DNA of 6,790 nt, taken from contig JAGLQP010000101.1 of assembly GCA_023136785.1 (NCBI GenBank), forward strand, positions 1 through 6,790, in the 5' to 3' direction. This document shows positions 1-5,525 of this stretch, piece by piece. The number at the start of each line of letters is the position of its first letter. Position 1 is the stretch's first letter. The notes under the pieces are model-generated. The model saw only the letters and a program-made list of their open reading frames with translations, ran no database searches and had not been told where the DNA came from. The position numbers were made by a program, and so were the translations under genes. The DNA comes from Spirochaetales bacterium (GTDB lineage Bacteria > Spirochaetota > Spirochaetia > SZUA-6 > DRHE01).

Positions 1-325
1 ACAAGGTAACCGGCGGCAGGTTAACCTGCTGATGATGAGCTTCGTCCACACGCACCCAACGACCCTTCAGGCGGCTGTGGCGGGGAAGGAAGTGCCTGTT
101 GAAGTCCCGGTACCGACCCTCGCTGCCTACTATCTTGTCAACGAGAACGGTGCGCAGGCCGCGGTATGTCTCGGAGGTGGGTCGCACAAGAGCCTTGACC
201 TCCTGGAGGGACAGAAGACTGTCCTTCTCATTCTTGAGGAGGGAGAGAACCCTACTGAACAACTCCTGATTGCGGGCCCTGTGAAAATCTTCGGCGGCCT
301 GGGCTGAAAAGTAGTTGAGTCCCAT
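1..325 (-). CDS. ParB-like-domain protein, N-terminal part (cut by left window edge)
   Basis: The reading frame is open from an ATG at 325 to the window edge, giving 108 residues without a stop. It is too incomplete to be found as a closed ORF. The visible protein starts MGLNYFSAQAAEDFHRAR. It has a basic N-terminal helix (about 10-45), then a segment with VGSEGRYRDFNRHFLP (about 69-84) and LPPVTL at the cut end. I recognise this order from bacterial proteins annotated as ParB-like or 'transcriptional regulator', in which a Y-x-I/V-G-D-x-Y-F-V-x-D-G-N-H-R-V-S-type ParB/sulfiredoxin-fold motif follows directly; here that part lies outside the window. GGAGG at 333-337 is 7 bases before the ATG at 325. 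A tandem ATG at 328 overlaps the upstream TGA but is only 4 bases from the GGAGG, so 325 is preferred. The gene is probably co-transcribed with the phosphoesterase upstream. The family call comes from remembered pattern, and the function (nucleotide binding or regulation) is unknown. Confidence 0.72.
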   Translation of the reverse strand, partial: MGLNYFSAQAAEDFHRARNQELFSRVLSLLKNEKDSLLSLQEVKALVRPTSETYRGLRTVLVDKIVGSEGRYRDFNRHFLPRHSRLKGRWVRVDEAHHQQVNLPPVTL

Positions 326-327
326 CA

Positions 328-999
328 TCAATCCTCCACGTCGATAACCACGTGGTCATAGGCGTTGACGATGGTTGTTTCATCGTATCGGGTCGACCGT
401 ACGGCCGAGGCTGAGTACAGGTGGGTATGCCCATGGATGAGGTACTTCGGCTTAAAGGTGCGCATGAACCAGAGAAAGGCCTTGAATCCCCGATGGCAGG
501 GATCGTCCTGATCGTGAACGCCCAAAGGAGGCGCATGGGTAAGGAGGATATCCAGATAGCGCCCGAAGCGCAGCTTGTTGAACAGTAACCGAGGCATCAG
601 CTTCGCGATACGCAGAGCAACGTGGAACTCCTTGTACTGATTCCCCCCCCCGTTGTACCAGGCGCTTCCACCCAGTCCGGCCACGAGCAAGGACTTCTCA
701 CGGCGTATTCGCGTCCCCACATACATGGCTCCGGTGGGAAGATAGTCCTCGATCCCCTGCCCATCCACATGGGCTCTGCCGAAGACGTCTGTAGGACCCG
801 TGTACAGGGACATGTAGCGCAGATTGTGATTTCCGAACACAAACAGCAGGGGCTTGTTCAGCGTCGACATGATGAAATCGTAGTAACTTAAGGGAAGGTC
901 CCCGGCACTCAAAACCAGGTCCACGTCGGCGAAGCGTGTTTTTATCGAAGGGCTGTACACAAGAGGATCAACATGGTCGGATATACAGAGGATTTTCAT
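328..999 (-). CDS. calcineurin-like metallophosphoesterase
   Basis: This is a 223-residue, probably cytosolic phosphoesterase of the calcineurin-like (dimetal) superfamily; no signal peptide is visible. The metal-site motifs appear in order: ISDHVDP (D8, D11), AGDLP (G33-D34), FGNHN (G56-N57-H58), LLTHAPP (H155), then GVHDQDDPCHRGF (160-172) and IHGHTH (G190-H191-T192-H193). The first motif is unusual because the family normally has D-x-H and here V10 occupies the histidine position. I recall similar 'SD-x-VDP-x-x-YSP' sequences in bacterial homologues, so this is probably a subfamily trait and not damage. The substrate cannot be told from sequence. The ATG at 999 is chosen because GAGG (1008-1011) lies 8 bases upstream and the MKILCISD beta strand begins there. 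A TTG at 1044 would add 15 residues that look unlike the family. A G9 run encodes Gly117-119. The gene ends two bases before the ParB-like gene, suggesting an operon. Confidence 0.9.
   Translation of the reverse strand: MKILCISDHVDPLVYSPSIKTRFADVDLVLSAGDLPLSYYDFIMSTLNKPLLFVFGNHNLRYMSLYTGPTDVFGRAHVDGQGIEDYLPTGAMYVGTRIRREKSLLVAGLGGSAWYNGGGNQYKEFHVALRIAKLMPRLLFNKLRFGRYLDILLTHAPPLGVHDQDDPCHRGFKAFLWFMRTFKPKYLIHGHTHLYSASAVRSTRYDETTIVNAYDHVVIDVED
643..651 (-). repeat. G9 homopolymer inside the phosphoesterase gene
   Basis: Nine consecutive C on the plus strand read as three GGG codons (Gly117-119) of the phosphoesterase. The tract is in frame as given. A shift by one base would move translation out of the metal-site frame and lose the THAPP and GHTH motifs; one of the alternative frames meets a stop at about 597. 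Runs of this length are prone to slippage, but nothing in a single sequence shows that it varies. Confidence 0.8.
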
Positions 1000-1007
1000 G
1001 TCAAGCG

Positions 1008-1011
1008 CCTC
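1008..1011 (-). promoter_or_regulatory. ribosome binding site that decides the phosphoesterase start
   Basis: GAGG on the minus strand sits 8 bases upstream of the ATG at 999. The alternative TTG at 1044 has only an AAGGGA-like element about two bases away, which is too close. This supports the shorter protein. Confidence 0.6.
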
Positions 1012-1050
1012 GGAGGTGTGCCGAGCATTAATATCGGGAGCCAATGTCCC

Positions 1051-1077
1051 TTGGACAATTTAGTTTTTTTGTATAGA
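1051..1077 (+). promoter_or_regulatory. weak candidate promoter for the TPR operon
   Basis: TTGGAC (1051-1056) and TATAGA (1072-1077) are separated by 15 bases, which is shorter than ideal. A start near 1084 would leave a leader of about 32 bases that includes AAGGGAG (1105-1111) before the ATG at 1116. TATATT at 1097-1102 is a better -10 by sequence, but it has no -35 at a workable distance and would start transcription inside the ribosome binding site. The elements overlap the opposing promoter at 1057-1085. Confidence 0.28.
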
Positions 1078-1085
1078 AGAGTCAA
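1057..1085 (-). promoter_or_regulatory. sigma-70-type promoter for the phosphoesterase / ParB-like operon
   Basis: On the minus strand TTGACT (1085-1080) is followed after exactly 17 bases by TAAATT (1062-1057), a 5/6 match for -35 and a 4/6 match for -10. The spacer holds an A7 run. Transcription would begin near 1050, leaving a leader of about 50 bases before the ATG at 999. A short inverted repeat, TGTCC-CTT-GGACA (1045-1057), spans the expected start point and could be an operator, though five-base arms are weak evidence. Confidence 0.5.
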
Positions 1086-1115
1086 ACCTGCAGTTGTATA
1101 TTGTAAGGGAGAACC

Positions 1116-1775
1116 ATGGCGTTCATTAATCTACTCGCGGCCCTAGTGCTGTCCCTGACCAACCTCCAGCAGGGAGAGCAGCTCTTTCTTGACAACAAGC
1201 CACGGGAAGCACTACCACACCTGGAAAAGGCACTGTACGAGAATCCGCAAGACGAGAAGATCTACCTGTATCTCGGCATCATCTACGAGCAGCTCAACGA
1301 TGCGGCAAAATCCATTCAGATACTCAAGCGCGGGCTTAACGTGTCCCAAGGACACAAAGACCTCTTTTACTACAACCTCGGCAACAATCATTTCCAACAG
1401 CAGGAATATACTGTAGCCGAACAGATGTACAGCAAGACCCTGGAAATCAACGGAGCCCTTGAGGTCGCTTATCTGAACAGAGCCAACGCCCGACTCGAGC
1501 TGGAACAGTTCCAGGAAGCGCGGCAGGACTATATCGACTATCTGCGCCTCGATCCTGATACGTATCAGCGGGAGAACATCGAGAAACTGATCACTCTGCT
1601 GGGACAAATTCTGGAGGAGGCGGAACGTAAGAGCCAGGAAGAGTTGGAGCGCCAGACGGCCCTGCTCAACGAGGTCCTGGATTCCCTGAGGAACGCCTCC
1701 GAAGACACCCGCAACCTGTCCGCAGGGAGTGAAGAGATCCAGGAAGAGTACGAAGAAATCGATATCGAAGATTAA
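1116..1775 (+). CDS. small TPR protein with acidic C-terminal tail
   Basis: This 219-residue protein is probably a protein-protein interaction adaptor. About four tetratricopeptide repeats are visible at roughly 14-46, 48-80, 82-114 and 116-148, with the expected small residues in the helices (LYLGIIYEQ, FYYNLGNNHF, AYLNRANARL) and prolines closing units (ENP, LDPD). A charged, probably coiled-coil helix follows (about 153-192) and the protein ends in a strongly acidic tail (206-219). Residues 4-15 are hydrophobic and could be a signal or anchor, but no Lys/Arg precedes them and no lipobox cysteine is present, so export is uncertain. AAGGGAG at 1105-1111 lies 4 bases before the ATG. The stop is 14 bases before the next TPR gene, so the two are almost certainly one operon and perhaps one complex. 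I do not recognise a named orthologue. Confidence 0.85.
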   Translation: MAFINLLAALVLSLTNLQQGEQLFLDNKPREALPHLEKALYENPQDEKIYLYLGIIYEQLNDAAKSIQILKRGLNVSQGHKDLFYYNLGNNHFQQQEYTVAEQMYSKTLEINGALEVAYLNRANARLELEQFQEARQDYIDYLRLDPDTYQRENIEKLITLLGQILEEAERKSQEELERQTALLNEVLDSLRNASEDTRNLSAGSEEIQEEYEEIDIED

Positions 1776-1789
1776 GAGGAAGCATTCCC

Positions 1790-3628
1790 ATGGATAGACG
1801 TAAGATCATTATCATTGCGGTTATCGTCGTAGTGATCCTGCTACTTGCCGGAGGCGCCTGGCTGGGTTTGCGGTCCCGGAGCCGGTCGGCGGAGGCCAGG
1901 GAAACCCAGGAACGTCTCAACGCCCTCAGCCTGGCCCGGACCTACATGGAAAAGGAGGAGTACGATCGGGCCATGGCGATCCTTGAAAAACTCCTGCTCA
2001 AAGATCCCGATGACGGCGAGGCGCAGGATCTACTCGACGAGGTGATCGACAGGAAAAAGCTCGCCGAGATGAGTGCCCGGGAGCGGGAACAACAGGCTCT
2101 GTTGGAGCAGCAGGAAGGGCTCAAAGAGGGACTGAAAAACTTGAGTTCGTCGATACGAGAGAAGCTTCCCCAGGAAACCGTGGTCGTTCAACCGAAGGAG
2201 ATTCCCGAAGATGCCAACGCCAAAGAACGGGAGCGGCTGCGGAAGATCAACGAGCTGATGGCCGAGGGTGTCCGCCGCCTGAACAACGGTGATTACGACG
2301 GAGCTCGGCGCATCTTCAACGACGTGCTCGAGCTGGACCCGGATTCCGGTCAGGCCTACGCCTACATCGGGAAATCCTATCTGAATGAAGACCCGGACCG
2401 CCAGAGCAATGTCCAATCTGCTGTCGAGGCATCCAACAAGGCGATCCAAAAGGACCGTACCTTTTACCTGCCCCACGAAACTCTAGGAAAGATCTACGAG
2501 AGCGCGAAGAACTACGAAAGTGCCGTGGCTGAGTACAAAGATGCGGCCCGTCTCAAACCCGACGACTACTACCTGTACTACTCATTGGGAAGGGTCCAGT
2601 ACTACTCCAGAAAATATACGGACGCGCTGCAATCCTTCGACAGCTGCATCCATCTGAATGCGGACTTTCCTCCTGCGCACTACCGCAAAGGACAAACCTT
2701 GATCCGCCTGAGGGAACGAGATCGGGCGATTTCAGCGTTCCAGCAGGCCACCAAAGTGAAGCGGGATTACGCCGAGGCTTACTACATGTTGGGCACCCTG
2801 TACAACGAAAAGAGGGAGATCACCAAAGCTGTCGATTCCTTTCGCCGGGCGGTCAACTACAACCCAGACAACCCGATATTTCTTCGCGGTTTGGGCACAG
2901 CCCTGTCGGCTAAGGGAGATTACGCACAGGCGGAGAGGTACCTGGTCTCCGCCCTGCGATTCGATCCGTCCCACGCCGTTACCAACTACAATATGGCCTT
3001 GGTCAAGCTCAACCTCGAGAAATACTCAGATGCCCTGCCCTACGCCGGCAAAGCGGTGGAACGGAAACCCGACTCAGCCCCGTACGCATACACCCTTGGA
3101 GAGGTATACGAGAAACAGGGAAAGACCGACGAGGCGATCAAGCAGTATCAGAAGGCGGTCAGCCTGGATTCGCGCTACGTGCCGCCGCTCATCAATCTGG
3201 GACGGATCTTCGACGACAACGGTTTGTACGACGAAGCCCTGACCTTTCTTTCCAAGGCGATCACGATCGAGCCCTCCTCCTTTGAAGTGAACAACAACCT
3301 GGGAAACGTATACCTGCACAAAGGCTTATACACCGACGCGGTTCGCCACTACAAGAAGGCCATCGATATCAAGCTCGACGCCTCGGTCACCCGGTACAAC
3401 CTCGGTCTGGCCTACCAGGAGCTCGGACAAACCGACCAGGCCCTGGAGACGTTTCTAGAGCTGACCAAGATCGCACCGAACTACTGGGATGCCTACTACC
3501 AGCTGTCTCTGATCCTGATCGCCAAGGGGGACAAGGAGACTGCCAAGGTCTTTCTTGAAACCCTGCTGAAAAAGAATCCCAGCTACGAAAAGAGAGCCGA
3601 GGTGGAGAGCAAGCTCTCCCAACTATAG
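1790..3628 (+). CDS. membrane-anchored multi-TPR protein
   Basis: This 612-residue protein looks like a membrane-tethered scaffold. Residues 5-27 form one very hydrophobic segment after a basic MDRRK start, followed by an Arg-rich stretch (28-36). This suits a signal anchor with the rest of the protein outside the inner membrane, although the positive charges on both sides make topology uncertain. One TPR-like hairpin (about 41-75) leads into a Glu/Gln/Lys-rich coiled coil (84-127) and a linker with VVVQPKEIPED. From about 152 to 598 there are about 13 TPRs in a row, mostly on a 34-residue period, for example AYYMLGTLYNEKREITKAVDS and NNLGNVYLHKGLYTDAVRHY. GAGGAAG at 1776-1782 lies 7 bases before the ATG. 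As I recall, Borrelia Lmp1 is also a membrane-anchored protein with C-terminal TPRs beside mutL; relatedness to it is a hypothesis. The gene is convergent with mutL. Confidence 0.9.
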   Translation: MDRRKIIIIAVIVVVILLLAGGAWLGLRSRSRSAEARETQERLNALSLARTYMEKEEYDRAMAILEKLLLKDPDDGEAQDLLDEVIDRKKLAEMSAREREQQALLEQQEGLKEGLKNLSSSIREKLPQETVVVQPKEIPEDANAKERERLRKINELMAEGVRRLNNGDYDGARRIFNDVLELDPDSGQAYAYIGKSYLNEDPDRQSNVQSAVEASNKAIQKDRTFYLPHETLGKIYESAKNYESAVAEYKDAARLKPDDYYLYYSLGRVQYYSRKYTDALQSFDSCIHLNADFPPAHYRKGQTLIRLRERDRAISAFQQATKVKRDYAEAYYMLGTLYNEKREITKAVDSFRRAVNYNPDNPIFLRGLGTALSAKGDYAQAERYLVSALRFDPSHAVTNYNMALVKLNLEKYSDALPYAGKAVERKPDSAPYAYTLGEVYEKQGKTDEAIKQYQKAVSLDSRYVPPLINLGRIFDDNGLYDEALTFLSKAITIEPSSFEVNNNLGNVYLHKGLYTDAVRHYKKAIDIKLDASVTRYNLGLAYQELGQTDQALETFLELTKIAPNYWDAYYQLSLILIAKGDKETAKVFLETLLKKNPSYEKRAEVESKLSQL

Positions 3629-3629
3629 G

Positions 3630-3655
3630 AGTGGATTCCCGAACGGGATCCCACT
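3630..3655. terminator. imperfect hairpin between convergent stop codons, possible bidirectional terminator
   Basis: Arms 3630-3640 and 3645-3655 pair as AGT/ACT, GGAT/ATCC and CCC/GGG around a GAAC loop, with a single bulged base on each side, for ten pairs in total. It fills the gap between the TAG of the TPR gene (3626-3628) and the TAG of mutL (3654-3656), exactly where a shared terminator would be expected. Neither strand has a T-rich tract after the stem, so intrinsic termination would be weak; it could instead stabilise 3' ends. Confidence 0.42.
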
Positions 3656-5489
3656 ACAATCGCTGAACCTCCCGCAGCAGTTGTTCCCGCTGCACCTCGT
3701 GCCAGATCGGGCGACCGTGGGGGCAGCGGGCGTTGCTCAGACGAAAGACTTTGTGCACCAGCTCTGTCGCCGTTAGGGGATCCAACTCCTGTCCCTCCTT
3801 GACCGCCAGCCGGCAGGATGCCAGGCTGTACACCCGGTCAACCAGTTCATCGACGCTTCCTTTTTCCCACAGCAGGGCCTGCACCAGCTCCTCCTCGTCA
3901 ATACTGATCAACGCCTCCGGTAGTGCCGAGAGCGCGTAGGCGCCGTCGTCGCCGCGTTCCACCCGGATACCGAGCCTTTTGAAGAGCTCTTCCCTGCCGA
4001 CAATCACCTCGGCTGCGGATTCACCGATCTCCAGGCGGATCGGCATGAGCAGCTCCTGTGAAGCCGGTTTGGTAGAAGTCAGCTGCTCGAAAAGAATACG
4101 TTCATGGGCGGCGTGCTGATCAACGATGAACAGGCTCGAGCCATACTCGACGAGCAGGAACAGCTTGAACAGCTGACCGCGGTATGCCGGTTCAACCAAC
4201 ACTGCCTCTTCTGCGCCGGAAGCCCGGGGCACGCCTGAGTCATGGGCGGGGAGATCCACCCCGCCTGTGTCAGCGGTTGGTTTGGGGATCCTGTCGACGG
4301 GGAACTCACGGCTGCCTCGATCCCCCTTAGCGCGGGCGGCAATATAGCCGAACCCTGCCGCTCTCCGGTCCGCGTGTTCTGGATGGCCGTGGCCCGCTCC
4401 GTTCTTCGGGAATGTAAATATCCCCTCCACATCTGCTTTGGAACCGCCACTGGGAATGCGGAGATCGAAGCTGCTCAAATACTCCTTCAATGTCCCGGAG
4501 ACGAGCTGATGCAGTGAGGGCAGATCCCGAAAGCGGGCTTCCCGCTTGGCCGGGTGAATGTTGAAATCCACCAGTTCCGGATCCAGGTCGAGGAAGACAA
4601 AAGCCACCGGATGTCGGCCGCCGGGCAGGTAGCTCCCGTAGGCGTACTCAACCGCGTGAACCAGGCTGTACTCGTAGATTCTTCGCCGATTCACGTAGAT
4701 CTGAACCAGCCTCTTGTCCCGCCGCGACAATTCGGGCCGTGCGGCAACAATCCATAGATGAACGGCTTGCTGCTCCGCTTCGAGCAGGCTGAAATGCTCG
4801 GCGGGTAGGGCGAAGGCTTCACAGATCCGCTCTTTCCGTCCCTGCGGCGGCAGAAAGGATCTGATCTTTCCATCCACGAAAAACCGAAAGGCTATGGAAG
4901 GATGGGGAAGGGCTTTCTCCAGAAAGGTTTGGCGGCACATCCCGGTCTCCCCGGCTGTGCTCTTCAGGAACTTCAGGCGTACCGGAAGGTTGTAGAAGAG
5001 ATCGGAAATGCTCACCACGGTGCCGGGATTTCCCCTCCACTCCTCCACACCGAGCCGCTTCCCCCCCTCGGCCCGCAGCCGGTAAGCGGATACCTCGTCT
5101 GCTCCTTCGCCTTCTCTGACCTTGCTGATGATCTCCAAACGGGAGCAGACGGCTACACTGGCCAGAGCCTCCCCCCGGAAGCCAAGGGTCTGCACCCTGT
5201 ACAGATCCCCCTCCTCGCGTATTTTTGAAGTGGCATGGCGTTCTGTACAGAGGACCAGATCGTCCCGGCTCATCCCGGTCCCGTCGTCAACCACGCGGAT
5301 CCGGGCTATGCCGCCGCCCTCGATGTGGACATCCACCGCCTGGGCCCGGGCATCGATCGAGTTGTCCAGAAGCTCTCGAATAACGGAAAACGGCCGGTCG
5401 ATAACCTCGCCGGCCGCGATTTTTCTGGAAACATCCTCCCGGAGGATCTGTATCCTCCGAGAGGTAAGTTCGTCACGTTCTGACTTCAC
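3654..5489 (-). CDS. mutL: DNA mismatch repair protein MutL (endonuclease type)
   Basis: MutL couples mismatch recognition by MutS to strand removal. The 611-residue length is normal. The N-terminal GHKL ATPase is complete: KIAAGEVIDRP (23-33), RELLDNSIDA with E39 and N43, DDGTGM (68-73), RHATSKI (84-90), GFRGEAL (103-109), then DLFYNLPVRLKFLKS (163-177) and DFNIHPAKREARF (308-320). A Gly/Pro/Ala-rich linker (about 343-430) joins the C-terminal domain. That domain carries the metal-binding endonuclease motif DQHAAHERILFE (457-468), a clamp-binding-like QELLMP (478-483), SCR (558-560) and CPHGRP (589-594). This is the nicking type typical of bacteria without MutH. The start is GTG at 5489, the first possible start after an in-frame TAA; it adds about ten residues before the usual MutL beginning and has no Shine-Dalgarno at normal distance. 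The upstream barrel gene ends 32 bases away. Confidence 0.97.
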   Translation of the reverse strand: MKSERDELTSRRIQILREDVSRKIAAGEVIDRPFSVIRELLDNSIDARAQAVDVHIEGGGIARIRVVDDGTGMSRDDLVLCTERHATSKIREEGDLYRVQTLGFRGEALASVAVCSRLEIISKVREGEGADEVSAYRLRAEGGKRLGVEEWRGNPGTVVSISDLFYNLPVRLKFLKSTAGETGMCRQTFLEKALPHPSIAFRFFVDGKIRSFLPPQGRKERICEAFALPAEHFSLLEAEQQAVHLWIVAARPELSRRDKRLVQIYVNRRRIYEYSLVHAVEYAYGSYLPGGRHPVAFVFLDLDPELVDFNIHPAKREARFRDLPSLHQLVSGTLKEYLSSFDLRIPSGGSKADVEGIFTFPKNGAGHGHPEHADRRAAGFGYIAARAKGDRGSREFPVDRIPKPTADTGGVDLPAHDSGVPRASGAEEAVLVEPAYRGQLFKLFLLVEYGSSLFIVDQHAAHERILFEQLTSTKPASQELLMPIRLEIGESAAEVIVGREELFKRLGIRVERGDDGAYALSALPEALISIDEEELVQALLWEKGSVDELVDRVYSLASCRLAVKEGQELDPLTATELVHKVFRLSNARCPHGRPIWHEVQREQLLREVQRL

Positions 5490-5496
5490 ATATTAC

Positions 5497-5525
5497 ACTA
5501 TTGTTGTCTTCGCTTCTCCTGTCAA
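5497..5525 (-). promoter_or_regulatory. candidate mutL promoter at the end of the upstream gene
   Basis: TTGACA (5525-5520), a perfect -35 that includes the TGA stop of the upstream gene, is followed after 17 bases by AATAGT (5502-5497), a 4/6 match for -10. The expected transcription start falls at about 5489-5491, on or next to the mutL GTG, so the message could be leaderless. A competing -10-like TAATAT (5495-5490) is too far from this -35 (24 bases). Read-through from the upstream gene remains possible because no terminator is seen between the genes. Confidence 0.42.

Noticed and set aside
32..307. Plus-strand open frame of 91 residues at the left edge
   Set aside because: It lies opposite the minus-strand ParB-like frame, which has a good ribosome binding site, operon spacing and a recognisable family pattern; this frame has none of these.
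556..561. Suspicion that the MutL ACH-type motif has lost its histidine (SCR)
   Set aside because: Endonuclease MutL proteins carry ACR/SCK-type motifs here, as I recall for Bacillus subtilis, so SCR is normal. The positions given are MutL residues, not window bases.
1790..3628. Possible DNA-level tandem repeat in the large TPR gene (102-base period)
   Set aside because: The 34-residue period is a protein-fold repeat. The copies are diverged in DNA sequence, so this is not a recent tandem duplication.
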